Source: Myxococcales bacterium | GTDB taxonomy: Bacteria > Myxococcota_A > Polyangia > Polyangiales > Ga0077539 | DNA length: 64,000 bases | Direction of reading: 5' to 3' | Assembly: GCA_013298625.1 (NCBI GenBank) | Contig: JAAFIF010000019.1 | Coordinates: forward strand, 1-64,000 | Shown: positions 42,936 through 52,256 of the stretch, piece after piece | Layout of the letters: every line of letters starts with the position of its first letter | Position numbering within the stretch: the stretch's first letter is position 1 | Notes under the pieces: model-generated | Seen by the model: the letters and a program-made list of their open reading frames with translations, nothing else | Told to the model about the DNA's origin: nothing | Database searches by the model: none | Made by a program: the position numbers and the translations under genes

Positions 42936-44186
42936 TCACGGCTCGGCGGTTGTGGTGGCTTCGCTGACTGCGCGAGCGACGGTTTCGTCTTCGGCGTCTT
43001 GCGCGATGTGCGCGAGCGCCACGCGAACGGGCTCGAGCGCTGTCGACTCTGCTGCGACACGAATGCGCTCTTTCACTTCGGGAGTGGCTCCTTTCGAGAG
43101 CGCGAGCGCCGCTGCGAGCCTCCGCTCGACAGAGCTCTTCGCGTCTTCGAGCACCTGCAAAAGCCCCTCTCGCGTGGGCGCAGACGAACGATAGCTTGGG
43201 CCCGCTTGCGCGAGCTTTTGCAATGCTGCGCGCCAGACCTCGAAGGATCTGCCCTTGCGATCGAGCGCTTCGACCCACGCGAGCGCCGCCGCGTGGCCTT
43301 TGCTCGCCATGCGAGCGCGCGTGATCCGCTCGATCAACGCATCACGAACATCGTGGTCGATCACAGAAACAAAGATCTTGCTTCCGTCGTGGGCCAACAG
43401 CTGGATGCCGTAGTCCACGCCAAGCACCGTGCTCAAGTGCTCGTACGAAACAAAGCGCTTCCATAGTCCTCGCTCGATGCGCACGCCGTCGGTGCCGACC
43501 GTCACTTGCGAGCCGCTGAAGCGATGTGCCAGCGCAGCGCCGCCCACACACACGAGGATCAGAGCGAGCGCCGAGATGGACTCCCGATTGCCCGAAGGTG
43601 TCGGATCGAGCCAGCTCATCGCTCCCGCCGTAACGAGGAACAGCCCTACCGAGAACGAGCATCCAAGCCCGATGCGATGCCCCGTCGTGCCGGTGTCGAT
43701 CGAAGTGCTGCGTCGTTCGGCGTCGAGCCCGAGCGCGTCGAGCAGCTGCTCGGACTCTTGCTCGCTCGCGAGGTTCACATCGAGCACGTCTCCGTTGCGC
43801 AGACGCAGCTCCGTTCGCACGCCTCCCTTTGTTAGAGGCACGGTGATCCCTCCGCTCACTTCGTCTTTCGTAAACGTGCTTTCTCCCCCCATCGCGTAGC
43901 GCACGCGGAGGTTCTTCTCGCGGTCGACCGAGAGGTCTCCCGCAAAGGGCAACGCGACCTTGGCCACCAACGCGAGCAGCGCGAACACCGCCAGCGCGAA
44001 CAGCGACCACATCGCGACTTTGCCAGCGAAATCCGGACGAAACGGCCTGGGGATGGTCGCGCACACCGCGGCGATCATCGCCAGCGTGCTCGCTTTCATT
44101 CCGTTGAGAAGCCAGCCGCGAAGCCTCTCGCGACGACGGCGAATCGCAGGTGAAGCGAGCGCAACGGGTATGGCTTCCTCGGACAT
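42936..44186 (-). CDS. Membrane protein with PH-like halves and helical tail
   Basis: A 416-residue protein from ATG 44186. Two membrane helices around 30-85 are followed by a beta-rich part (S-V-D-R-E-K-N-L-R-V-R-Y), two more helices around 175-220, a second similar beta-rich part (V-T-V-G-T-D-G-V-R-I-E-R-G-L-W), and a helical tail that looks like HEAT repeats. I recognise no named family. The two beta-rich parts resemble bacterial PH domains. Confidence 0.6.
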   Translation of the reverse strand: MSEEAIPVALASPAIRRRRERLRGWLLNGMKASTLAMIAAVCATIPRPFRPDFAGKVAMWSLFALAVFALLALVAKVALPFAGDLSVDREKNLRVRYAMGGESTFTKDEVSGGITVPLTKGGVRTELRLRNGDVLDVNLASEQESEQLLDALGLDAERRSTSIDTGTTGHRIGLGCSFSVGLFLVTAGAMSWLDPTPSGNRESISALALILVCVGGAALAHRFSGSQVTVGTDGVRIERGLWKRFVSYEHLSTVLGVDYGIQLLAHDGSKIFVSVIDHDVRDALIERITRARMASKGHAAALAWVEALDRKGRSFEVWRAALQKLAQAGPSYRSSAPTREGLLQVLEDAKSSVERRLAAALALSKGATPEVKERIRVAAESTALEPVRVALAHIAQDAEDETVARAVSEATTTAEP

Positions 44187-44454
44187 CGGTCGCTGTTCGG
44201 AGGGTACGATATCCCGCCGCGGCACGAGCGAAGCGATTCGAGAGCGGACCGCCAACAGCCGCGGACGTTCTCGCGCTTGCGATGGTCGCGATCGATCCGC
44301 GGCCCGACGACGTGCGTCCGCGCGTGATCCGCCGCTGGTCCGAGGCGCAGACCGCGAGGCGAGGGGCGGTCTTGAGGTTTCGCTCGCCGTGCTCGCAACG
44401 CTGCGGGGCGCTCCACGAGTTTCGTGCCCGCGCTGCGTCAACGCGGAGGGAGCC

Positions 44455-45282
44455 TCAGGCGCTCGAAGCGGCCGTCGGACCGACCGTGTGTGCGAGCAGC
44501 GCCTCGAGCGCCGCTCGGTCACGAAATGGCTCGCCGGATTGCTGCAGCAGCTCGAGCATCCCGCCGTCGCGCGAGCTGATGGCGACGATCGTCGTGCGCT
44601 CGGCATCGCCGAACCACGGCGCACCCGGTCCGTCGACGTCGAACCATTGCGCGCCGCGCACCGGGCGCGGGCCATCGATCAACTGGTAGTCGACGAGCAC
44701 TCGGCCTTTGCCATCCGCGCGCGTCCCGATGATCCGAGCGAGCAGCGGGAGCGGGTCTGCGACGAGTCGCTCGAGCTTTCGCAGCGGGGCCACCGTCAGC
44801 GTCGTGAGCGGCAACAGCAGAGAGACCAACGCGAGGAGCCCGAGGACCGCGCTCGTCTCGGCTGGCGTGTGCTTCGCGGCCTCGGCGCGCTCCCACGAGA
44901 CGAGCACTCGGCTCGGATCGTCGCGATCGTAGCGGAGCTCGAGCAGCTCGTCTTGCTCGCGCACGGACGTGAGGTAGCGATGCGTGCCCGCGCGCCGCTG
45001 CCCCTGTCGGTCGATAAACTCGTAGCTGATGGTCCGCCACGAGAGCGCTCCTCCTCGCCGGCTGCCGACGGCGTTGAACGAGTGTTCTGCGCGTAGCAGC
45101 GTCGCGCGCTCGAACGAGTCGTACGCATCGACCGTCTGCTGGTCCGATCGAAGCGAGACGAGCTCGTACGCAGACACCGCCACCATCACCGCGAGCCAGA
45201 TTGCGGTGATGAACAGCGCCAATCGACGCAGCCGTGATTTCGTGCGGGCGCCGACTGAGAGCTTCGTACCTTCATTCCCCAT
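44455..45282 (-). CDS. DUF3592-like membrane protein
   Basis: A 275-residue protein with one N-terminal membrane helix (about 20-42), an extracytoplasmic part with I-S-Y-E-F-I-D-R-Q-G-Q-R and Y-D-R-D-D-P-S-R as in DUF3592, a second helix around 145-168, and a C-terminal soluble part. The function of this family is unknown. The 268 bases up to the next gene (44187-44454) show nothing recognisable. Confidence 0.65.
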   Translation of the reverse strand: MGNEGTKLSVGARTKSRLRRLALFITAIWLAVMVAVSAYELVSLRSDQQTVDAYDSFERATLLRAEHSFNAVGSRRGGALSWRTISYEFIDRQGQRRAGTHRYLTSVREQDELLELRYDRDDPSRVLVSWERAEAAKHTPAETSAVLGLLALVSLLLPLTTLTVAPLRKLERLVADPLPLLARIIGTRADGKGRVLVDYQLIDGPRPVRGAQWFDVDGPGAPWFGDAERTTIVAISSRDGGMLELLQQSGEPFRDRAALEALLAHTVGPTAASSA

Positions 45283-45392
45283 GGCCGCGAAGGTATCAGC
45301 GGGGCTGCGCCTTCGGCAACGCGCGCGGCGACGAGCAAGACTCAGCCTGCGAGTTCATTCCGCGCGGCGACGATCCCGCTACACTCGACGTC

Positions 45393-47456
45393 GTGTTCGG
45401 GTCGGGTCGAAGCGCGCTCGGGGTTGGTTGTCTCGCGTTTGCTGCGTTGGCGAGCTGCGGTCGCGCGGCGTCGCAACGACCGACACAGCCCCGCCCGGTC
45501 GCTGCTGCGAGCGAGCGCTCGTGGCCATCGCAGCTGTTCGCGTCGCGCGCGGACTGGACGGACTCGTGGAGGACTCCGTACGCGCAGACTGCGTTCGGCA
45601 GCGCTCATCCGTGGATCGACCCGCGCGCGTTGTCGCCGGAGATCGAGCGGCAGACGCGGCCACCGCGCATGGAGTTCGTCGTCCCGCACGGACCGCTCGA
45701 CGCGGAGCAGACGCTCGCTGCAGCGCTGTCGCTCGACGATCCCGACGCAGCGCCGCTGGGCGATCCGCTCGGAGCGTTGTTGCGTGATGATTGCCCGTGG
45801 CGTGCCTCGTCGGTCCACGAGCGGGCGGGACGCCAATGGCGGTGCGGCGCGCTCGAAGCGGTTCGCGTGCTCGCTGCGGCGGGCGCGCGTTCGACGTTGT
45901 GGCGTCGCTACCGCGACGAGGTTCGTGCAGAGGTCGTGCTGCCTGGCGTTCTCGCGGACCGCGTCGTCCCGCTTTCGCGGTGCGTTCAAGACCAGTTTCG
46001 GGCTGGTCGCGATCGCGAGGCGATTCGCTGCGCGCGATCGCTCGGCGCGCTGCTCGAGCGCGTCTCGCCGCCGGAGCTGCTCGAAGCGCGGCACGACGGC
46101 TCGCGCGACATGATCACGCGCGAGGTGGGCCGCGCGCTTCTGTGGGCTCGCGTCGCGCTCGATCGGCTGCAGAGCCCCTCGTCGGCGACGCGCGCTGCTG
46201 CCCACGAGACCGCCGCGCAGCGGGTCGAGCGCCTCGTCGGCGAGGCGATGGAGTGCACCACTCGCGCGCGTCCGCCGTTCGTCGCGCCCTGTTCGCCGCT
46301 CGATGAGCTCGAGGCGATGGGCGACGAGGCCGTCGCTCCGATGATCGACGCGATCGAGCGTGACGAGCGCTCGCTTCGCATCGGGGCGTGGAGCAAGGGA
46401 GGTTCGCATCGGTACGAGTTCGTTCCGGCGCCGGTGCGCGAGGCGCTGTTTCCGATCGTGTCGGCGCGGATCCGCGTCGAGACGACTGCGCACACGCTGT
46501 TCTACCAGCGCGCGCCTGGGCCACCGGTCGCCGCGGCCCTGCGCCTCGCGTGGAACGCGCAGTCTCACCGCTCCGCCGCCGCTCTCGACGCCGACGACTG
46601 GTCTTCGTCGAACACCCCGTGCGCAGCGATCGACGCGATCGCCCAGCGTTGGCTCGATGTCCCGCGTCTCCCGTGGCAGCCGCGCGTCCAGTTCGCGCCG
46701 ATCATCGTCCGCGCCGTCGTTCGTGCCGCGGTCGTCGCGCACTCCGCTGCCATCGCTCGACGCTGCGACGGCGCGATCAACCCGCTCGTGTTGCTCGCGC
46801 TCGTCGATCTCGCGCACGCGCCTCTGCTCGCCGCGGCCGTGTACGAGGCGACCTCTGTGAAGAGCGACGAGCTGTTCGAAGCTGCGTCCTTCGTGCTCGC
46901 GCACAGCGAAGATCCCCACGCTCGCGGGGCGTTCGCGCTGCGACACTTCGAGTGCAGCGATCGATCGCTCGCCGCGCTCGCCGCGCGGCTCGATGTGCTG
47001 GGGCCGCTCGCAGATCGCCCCGAGCTCACGGTGATGGTTCGGCGAGTCCTTCGCGAGCGCGGCCGCGATGTGGGCGAGCCGCTGTTCGCGCTGATCGAAG
47101 CGACGGGACGGTTTGCTCACACTGAGCTCGCTCGCCAGCTGCTCGCGCCGGCGCTCATGGCCTGCGAGCCCATTGGCGAACTCGTGATCGACGACGAGAG
47201 AAAGGCGCTCGTGATCGTCGGTGGGTCGCGCACACCTGTCGCGCCAGCTGCGAGCGCGACGCCGGGTCGAAGCGTGTGGCGAAGCTGCGACGCCGCGGCG
47301 CTGCGGTTGTGCGCTGACAGCTCCGCGTTGGTGGACGTGGTGCGGGCTCGCGCGCCTGCGCTGCAACGGTGCATCGCACGGGGACCACGCGCGTCTTCGT
47401 CGCGCGAAGCGGTGCCCGTTCGCGCGTGGCTGCGGTTCCCGGCGGCGCTCCTCTGA
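45393..47456 (+). CDS. Large lipoprotein of unknown function
   Basis: A 687-residue protein from GTG 45393, chosen because it gives a short start, a hydrophobic core and a lipobox L-A-S-C near residue 20. The rest is mostly helical and has no known motif. Bases 46949-47127, inside the C-terminal part, are repeated in inverted orientation downstream (47537-47715), keeping the same reading frame on the minus strand. Confidence 0.65.
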   Translation: MFGSGRSALGVGCLAFAALASCGRAASQRPTQPRPVAAASERSWPSQLFASRADWTDSWRTPYAQTAFGSAHPWIDPRALSPEIERQTRPPRMEFVVPHGPLDAEQTLAAALSLDDPDAAPLGDPLGALLRDDCPWRASSVHERAGRQWRCGALEAVRVLAAAGARSTLWRRYRDEVRAEVVLPGVLADRVVPLSRCVQDQFRAGRDREAIRCARSLGALLERVSPPELLEARHDGSRDMITREVGRALLWARVALDRLQSPSSATRAAAHETAAQRVERLVGEAMECTTRARPPFVAPCSPLDELEAMGDEAVAPMIDAIERDERSLRIGAWSKGGSHRYEFVPAPVREALFPIVSARIRVETTAHTLFYQRAPGPPVAAALRLAWNAQSHRSAAALDADDWSSSNTPCAAIDAIAQRWLDVPRLPWQPRVQFAPIIVRAVVRAAVVAHSAAIARRCDGAINPLVLLALVDLAHAPLLAAAVYEATSVKSDELFEAASFVLAHSEDPHARGAFALRHFECSDRSLAALAARLDVLGPLADRPELTVMVRRVLRERGRDVGEPLFALIEATGRFAHTELARQLLAPALMACEPIGELVIDDERKALVIVGGSRTPVAPAASATPGRSVWRSCDAAALRLCADSSALVDVVRARAPALQRCIARGPRASSSREAVPVRAWLRFPAALL
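46949..47127 (+). repeat. 179-bp inverted repeat, copy inside lipoprotein gene
   Basis: I count about two mismatches with the reverse complement of 47537-47715. The repeat encodes the segment C-S-D-R-S-L-A-A-L-A-A-R-L-D-V and what follows. Confidence 0.85.
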
Positions 47457-47536
47457 TGCGCGCGGCTTCGAGCGCTGCTTCGCAGCGTTCGTCGGCACCT
47501 CGCGCCGTGCGCTGCGTGCATGCGGGGCGGCTTCGG

Positions 47537-47715
47537 GCTCAGTGTGAGCAAACCGTCCCGTCGCTTCGATCAGCGCGAACAGCGGCTCGCCCACATCGCG
47601 GCCGCGCTCGCGAAGGACTCGCCGAGCCATCACCGTGAGCTCGGGGCGATCTGCGAGCGGCCCCAGCACATCGAGCCGCGCGGCGAGCGCGGCGATCGAT
47701 CGATCGCTGCACTCG
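47537..47715 (-). repeat. 179-bp inverted repeat, second copy
   Basis: Reverse complement of 46949-47127 with about two differences; 409 bases separate the arms. Confidence 0.85.
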
Positions 47716-47888
47716 CTGAAGGTCGCCGTGAACGCGACGGTGTCCACGTCGAGCGCGCACGCAGGGTGCAGCCACTGCGGCTCGTCGGCGTAGGGCACGG
47801 CGCGCTCGAAGCAGGGCTCGCCGCGATGGATCTCTGCGCGACATCGAGCGCGCTGCGCAGCGGCGCGAGAGCGAAGCGTGCACCGCAT
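47537..47888 (-). pseudogene. Gene fragment sharing a segment with the upstream lipoprotein
   Basis: From ATG 47888 the frame reads a new N-terminal part with a possible zinc-type cluster (A-R-C-R-A-E-I, then W-L-H-P-A-C) and passes at 47715 into a near-identical copy of residues from the lipoprotein gene 45393-47456. After the repeat ends at 47537 the frame runs on into antisense of that gene without a natural stop. It therefore looks like a truncated paralogue whose end was copied or overwritten. The 570 bases between the flanking genes hold nothing else. Confidence 0.5.
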
Positions 47889-48026
47889 GACGGCGATTCG
47901 AGCACAGCGCACGGGTCGATGCGCGGATGAGCGAGGGCGGATGCGCTGTGAAATCGCTGTGAAACGCATCGGACCTCCCACGCCGGTCCATCGATCACGC
48001 GACGCGCCACGGCCTGGCAGCCGACG

Positions 48027-48902
48027 CTATACGAGCGGCGCTGCCAGCACCCACTCGTCGCCCCACTCGAGCACCACCACCCAGCGAAGGTAGAGCTCGA
48101 TGGTCCACACGAGCGGGTCGACCAGCTGCTGCCGAGAGAGCGACACAGGCTTCGGCGAGAGCCCGACAAACGGCTCGATCGTCCATCGCAGCGGCTCGCC
48201 CTCGGCGACAAACGGCCCGATCGCCTCGCAGAACAGCGCCCACGCGACGGCGTGCTTCAGCAACGACTGCAGCGTCTCGCCCATCCAGGACTCCGCGATC
48301 AGCGCGTCGATCTGCGCGAAGAGCGCTCGTCGTCGCGCGGAGGTGCTGCGCGATCGAACGGCGGCCAGGACCGCCGGATCGAGCCCCGAGACGGCCTGTG
48401 GAGAGTCGCCGTACAACGGACGCGAGATCTCGTGCAGCCGCAGCACTCGGCCGTTGTACGGCATCCAGCAAGGAAGACGCTTCGTCGTCCAGAGCACACG
48501 CGACGCAGCGCATGCGCGCCCCGTGAGCGCGAGGCTGCAGCTCCGCGCCGCTTCGATCGCGAGTCGTTCGCACTCGAGCGTGCGCGCTGGATCGCTCGCC
48601 AGCCATCGGGCCAACGTTCGGTCGCCCGGCGCGTTGGAGCTTCGCACGATGTGGTGCTCGTCGATCCTCGTGCGCTCCACCAGGTTCGTCGAGCCGATGA
48701 ACTCGCGCTGGCTCGCGCCGTATCTGCGCGTGGATCCATCGTTCCAATCCATCGGAAGGACGCCCCTCGCCACGAGCGCCTCCCACAACTCGATCGGGTC
48801 TCCACGGTCGAGCTCGGCGACGACGTCGGATACGAGATACGGGCTCGCTCGCGACTTGCTGCGTGTCCAGCAATCGTCGATCCACGCCCTATCGAGCCTC
48901 AT
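48027..48902 (-). CDS. Hypothetical protein
   Basis: A 291-residue soluble protein from ATG 48902, mostly alpha-helical, with tryptophan-rich segments (W-I-D-D-C-W near the start, W-T-I-E-L-Y-L-R-W-V-V-V-L-E-W-G near the end). No family recognised. It sits between the inverted gene fragment and the large palindromic repeat element, so it may be accessory. Confidence 0.5.
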   Translation of the reverse strand: MRLDRAWIDDCWTRSKSRASPYLVSDVVAELDRGDPIELWEALVARGVLPMDWNDGSTRRYGASQREFIGSTNLVERTRIDEHHIVRSSNAPGDRTLARWLASDPARTLECERLAIEAARSCSLALTGRACAASRVLWTTKRLPCWMPYNGRVLRLHEISRPLYGDSPQAVSGLDPAVLAAVRSRSTSARRRALFAQIDALIAESWMGETLQSLLKHAVAWALFCEAIGPFVAEGEPLRWTIEPFVGLSPKPVSLSRQQLVDPLVWTIELYLRWVVVLEWGDEWVLAAPLV

Positions 48903-49077
48903 GGCGCACGACCTGTAACCGCGCAGCGCAGGGCGGTCAACGCCGCGGCCGTTCGACAGGGCAACGCGCATCGTCGTCCGCGCGACGCACTTTCCGCCGA
49001 GCCAGCAGGCGCCGGGCGACCCGTTGTCGGCCGAGGCCGCGCTGGTCGCGACCGCGGTCGGAGGATCGGCCCTCATC

Positions 49078-49201
49078 GCTACCCAAATTCTGCGTGGAGA
49101 AACAGAGCCTCACTCGTCTCACGCCCGGGAGACGAGCCCTCATGGTTGCCCAAAAGTTGTGTGGAGAATCACAGGCGAACGGCCCGGAGCCCAAGGGGGC
49201 G
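49078..49201 (+). repeat. Left arm of a ~570-bp inverted-repeat element
   Basis: Contains two units built on TACCCAAATTCTGCGTGGAG and TGCCCAAAAGTTGTGTGGAG, joined by CGCCCGGGAGACGAGCCCTC, and ends GGAGCCCAAGGGGGCG. The same order, inverted, is in the right arm. A further inverted unit (AACTTGGGCAACGATGAG) lies at about 49236-49253. Confidence 0.8.
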
Positions 49202-49299
49202 TGCTCTCATCTCGCAGCTGCGTCTCGACGTAGAACTTGGGCAACGATGAGTTCCTCAGCCCAGGCTGTTGCCTGGGCGCACGTTGGCTGTGCCACGCG

Positions 49300-49365
49300 C
49301 AAGCGCGCCATCTTGATGGCGCGCGGAGGTCACGCGTGCGGCGCGCCATCAAGATGGCGCGCTTG
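49300..49365. repeat. Perfect 25-bp hairpin at the centre of the element
   Basis: Arms 49300-49324 and 49341-49365 are perfect reverse complements with a 16-base loop, and each arm is itself nearly palindromic around CATCTTGATG or CATCAAGATG. This could form a cruciform in DNA or a very stable RNA hairpin. Confidence 0.9.
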
Positions 49366-49503
49366 CGTGCGGCAGAGCCGACAAGCGCTCGGGCACGAGG
49401 CCCGAGCTGAGGCACGTGAGCGTGAGCGCGATGGGCGCTAGAGCCTGAAGAGGTGCTGGTGTTTCAGCGGGAGAAAACCAGTAACCGTGCGGGCGCTGAT
49501 GCC

Positions 49504-49645
49504 CGCCCCCTTGGGCTGCGGGCCGTTCGCTGCTGTTTCTCCACACAAGATTTGGGTAACCATGAGGGCTCGTCTCCCGGGCGTGGGGCGAGCGTGGCTC
49601 CGAGACGCTTCGTCTGTGATTCTCCACGCCGAATTTGGGTAGCCC
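49504..49645 (-). repeat. Right arm of the ~570-bp inverted-repeat element
   Basis: Its reverse complement starts GGGCTACCCAAATTC, passes through CGCCCGGGAGACGAGCCCTC and TTACCCAAATCTTGTGTGG, and ends with CAGCCCAAGGGGGCG, matching the left arm with a small insertion. It stops one base before the SDR gene's end. Confidence 0.8.
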
Positions 49646-49646
49646 T

Positions 49647-50498
49647 TCACCGGGGCGGCGCGTCGGGTTGACCGTCGCGGGCAGCGAGCTGGCGCGCGCG
49701 AAGGGTAGGCGCCGCGAGGCCGTACAACCATCGCTTGATCCACCGCGGAGAAAGCGCTCCCATTCCCATCACGAGCTTCATCCAGAAGCCCGGGACGACC
49801 ATCGCACGTCCACGCTCGAACGCGCGCAGGGACTCGCGCGCGCACTGTTCGGCGCTGATCGTGACGACAGGCGGCGGCGCGAAATCCGAGCGCGCTCCGA
49901 GGTGCTTGTCGAACTCTGTCGCCACCGGGCCAGGACAGCTTTGCGTGACGGCGATCCCCAGCGCGTCGAGCTCGCAGCGCAGGCTCTCGGTGAAGCCCGT
50001 CACGTAGTGTTTCGTCCCGACATACCCTGCAAAACCAGGGATAAACTCGATTCCGAAGCCCGACGAAACGTTGAGGATCCCGCCGCGTTTGCGCGCGACC
50101 ATCGCGGGCAGGACACGGTGCGTGAGAAAGCTCAGCGCCATCACGTTGAGCTGAATCATCGCGTGCAGCTCGCTCCACACAGCGAGGTCGAGCATCGCGA
50201 AGTTGCCCACTCCCGCGTTGTTGACCAGCACATCGATGGGCCCGACCTCGCGCTCGACCCGCGCGACCATCGCCTCGGTCGCCGCGAGGTCCGAGACGTC
50301 ACACGCTTCGACGCGCAAGAGCAGCGACGGATGGGACTTCGCGAGCGCGGCGACGAGCGCTTCGAGGCGCTCGCGACGCCGGGCCACCAACACGAGCGCG
50401 CGAACGCGCGGCGCGAGCTGCTTGGCGATCGCTTCGCCGATACCCGATGACGCGCCGGTGACGATCGCGACGGCGTTGTCCAAAGGCGCTCTTGCCAT
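49647..50498 (-). CDS. Short-chain dehydrogenase/reductase
   Basis: A 283-residue protein from ATG 50498 with T-G-A-S-S-G-I-G for NAD(P) binding near residue 13, N-N-A-G, and the catalytic Y-V-G-T-K around 155. The longer C-terminal part with a hydrophobic stretch (V-M-G-M-G-A-L) resembles membrane-associated SDRs of the DltE-like or lipid type. Substrate unknown. Its 3' end abuts the palindromic element. Confidence 0.88.
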   Translation of the reverse strand: MARAPLDNAVAIVTGASSGIGEAIAKQLAPRVRALVLVARRRERLEALVAALAKSHPSLLLRVEACDVSDLAATEAMVARVEREVGPIDVLVNNAGVGNFAMLDLAVWSELHAMIQLNVMALSFLTHRVLPAMVARKRGGILNVSSGFGIEFIPGFAGYVGTKHYVTGFTESLRCELDALGIAVTQSCPGPVATEFDKHLGARSDFAPPPVVTISAEQCARESLRAFERGRAMVVPGFWMKLVMGMGALSPRWIKRWLYGLAAPTLRARQLAARDGQPDAPPR

Positions 50499-50572
50499 GC
50501 GCATGAGGGTAGCGAACACCGCGCGCAACGCAGCCACAGAATCCCACTCGGCGATGGCGTACCGTCGCACGG

Positions 50573-51163
50573 ATGCGACGAAGAACGGTCGGCGGCGCGG
50601 CGACGGCGCCCATGTTCACGGCCCTCTTGTTGGCGTTGGGGCTGCGCGCTCGCACGGGATACGCGCAGGTCGAGTGGGGCGAAGCGGCCCGATATGCGCG
50701 ACGATCGGTGAGCGTGATGGCGACGCCCGAGCTCTCGCTTTCACCGGGATTTACCGCGCGGTTGCTGCTCGATGCCACGCTGCGCGTCAACGCGTGGGGC
50801 GGCTTCACGGTGCAACCCAGGGTGGGCGTGGGCGCGGGCGGAACGTTTCCCGGCGGCGGCGTCGCGGTCGCCGCGCGCTTCGGCGCGGGCGTCGGCGGGA
50901 CGTTCACGGTTCACCGCAGCGTCGCCCTCTCGCCCATGCTCGGATACGACTTGTTTCTCCTAGGCGCCGTTGGGAGCGTGACGCCATCGCTCATCCACCG
51001 AGCGACAATCGAGCTCCCCGTCACGCTGCTCTTGGGAGCGCACGCGCTCGCGGAGCTCTATCTCCAAGCAGGGCTCGGCGTCGTCGAGAGCGGCGCGCTG
51101 GACCTCGGCCTCGGCGGCGGAATCCGATTTGGGATCACGTTTTCGAGCGCGCCGAGACCGTAG
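50573..51163 (+). CDS. Small outer-membrane beta-barrel-like protein
   Basis: A 196-residue protein with a signal peptide (hydrophobic L-L-L-A-L-G-L around residue 20, cleavage near Y-A-Q). The mature part alternates polar and hydrophobic residues in about eight strands (L-D-A-T-L-R-V-N-A-W, V-Q-P-R-V-G-V-G-A-G and others) and ends I-R-F-G-I-T-F, as barrel proteins do. No family named. Confidence 0.6.
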   Translation: MRRRTVGGAATAPMFTALLLALGLRARTGYAQVEWGEAARYARRSVSVMATPELSLSPGFTARLLLDATLRVNAWGGFTVQPRVGVGAGGTFPGGGVAVAARFGAGVGGTFTVHRSVALSPMLGYDLFLLGAVGSVTPSLIHRATIELPVTLLLGAHALAELYLQAGLGVVESGALDLGLGGGIRFGITFSSAPRP

Positions 51164-51174
51164 TCTTTCACGCG

Positions 51175-51939
51175 CTACAGCGTTTGGGTGTTTGCGTCTC
51201 GGGTGCGTGCGATCGCCTCGTCGAGCGTCGCGCCCGTGGCCGAGAGAAAGGCCCGGCGCACCTCCAGCGGCTCGGAGAAAAACGTGAGCGAACGGTAGAA
51301 GCGCAGGTACGCCGCGAGGCCATAGCGCGCGATCACGAGCCGCGTGAACACCCCCACGACTACGTAGAGCCGACGCGGGGCCTCTGGGCCCGAACCGCGG
51401 AGCGCCGCGGCGAACGAACGCGACGGGAGCCACTCGGGGCGCACGATGAACGGCCCCTCGACGTCGTCGATCGTGCAGCGAAAATCGGGCACGGGCGAGA
51501 GATGCTCGGCCAAGCCCTCGACAAACATCAAGGGCGCGCGGCCGAGCGGCGCAGACACGATGTGACCGAGCTCGTGATAGTGCGGAAACATCGACGACTC
51601 GATCCGCGACTCGCCGGGGTCCGCGAAGCCGCCGCCCTGACACGGCGTGTGGAGACCGCTGATCCCGTCCGTCCAAATATAGTGGATTTGCGCAGGCGGA
51701 TCGACGCCGAGCCGCTGCGCGGTGCCCACGATGTACTGCTCAGCGGCGTCGAGCTGCGCGCCGGACGGCGTGGGGCCGTACACCGTCATGTGCTGCGTGC
51801 GCGCAGAGACCGGCGGCCGATCGGCAGCACATGCGTTCAACCACGATGCGTTGAGCGCGACCGCAGTGCACGCGAGGCACGCGCGACGATCGAGGGTCCC
51901 GATGGCGTTGCGCCCGCTCGCACGTGACTCGCGTGTCAT
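51175..51939 (-). CDS. Putative secreted metalloprotease-like lipoprotein
   Basis: A 254-residue protein from ATG 51939 with an export signal (twin Arg in D-R-R-A near residue 18) and a possible lipobox L-N-A-C. A zinc-type H-E-L-G-H motif is near residue 122 and E-G-L-A-E-H about 20 residues later, the pattern of gluzincins. The converging barrel gene ends 11 bases away. Confidence 0.65.
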   Translation of the reverse strand: MTRESRASGRNAIGTLDRRACLACTAVALNASWLNACAADRPPVSARTQHMTVYGPTPSGAQLDAAEQYIVGTAQRLGVDPPAQIHYIWTDGISGLHTPCQGGGFADPGESRIESSMFPHYHELGHIVSAPLGRAPLMFVEGLAEHLSPVPDFRCTIDDVEGPFIVRPEWLPSRSFAAALRGSGPEAPRRLYVVVGVFTRLVIARYGLAAYLRFYRSLTFFSEPLEVRRAFLSATGATLDEAIARTRDANTQTL

Positions 51940-52036
51940 GTCACCGCGCATTGTGATCGAAACGCAACGCGCGACCAAAGGCGCTCACACGCTTGCTGGC
52001 TCAGGCTCACCGGAGACGGACGAACGCCGCTCGTCC

Positions 52037-52080
52037 CAACGGCAGCCCGTGGATCGCGCGTGAGCCGACGGCGGCCCGAT
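52037..52080 (+). repeat. Degenerate dispersed repeat, partial copy B
   Basis: Contains the AACGGCAGCCCGTGGATC and GCCGACGGCGGCCCGAT parts seen in copies A (42699) and C (54891); the rest is not recognisable. Confidence 0.45.
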
Positions 52081-52256
52081 CCCACGTTTGGCACTACGTG
52101 CGCTTCAGCTTCGGGCCGAGCGAAGCCGTGCGCGCGCTCGACCGCTTGGAGCTCATGGTCGAAGACGCTGGGTGATCGGCGGCGACCTGCGACAGCGCGC
52201 AGACGTAAGTGCGCGCGGTCGCGCATGCTACGCCGTGCGATCATCGTTCGCACACG

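Larger units (their letters stand above)
48903..49646. other. Non-coding region dominated by a palindromic element
   Basis: No gene. From about 49078 the whole stretch is a nested inverted repeat (see next entries); the first 170 bases look unstructured. Small frames here are translations of the repeat. Confidence 0.75.

Noticed and set aside
45342..47981. An 879-residue open frame on the minus strand
   Set aside because: Only its start (47537-47888) has credible protein text; the rest is antisense of the lipoprotein gene, so I report just the fragment.
48937..49627. Several small frames of 69-92 codons
   Set aside because: They translate the inverted-repeat units and so resemble each other; there is no ribosome site or independent coding signal.
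49078..49645. CRISPR array
   Set aside because: The repeated units occur in both orientations with uneven spacing and no unique spacers of constant length; no cas gene is present.
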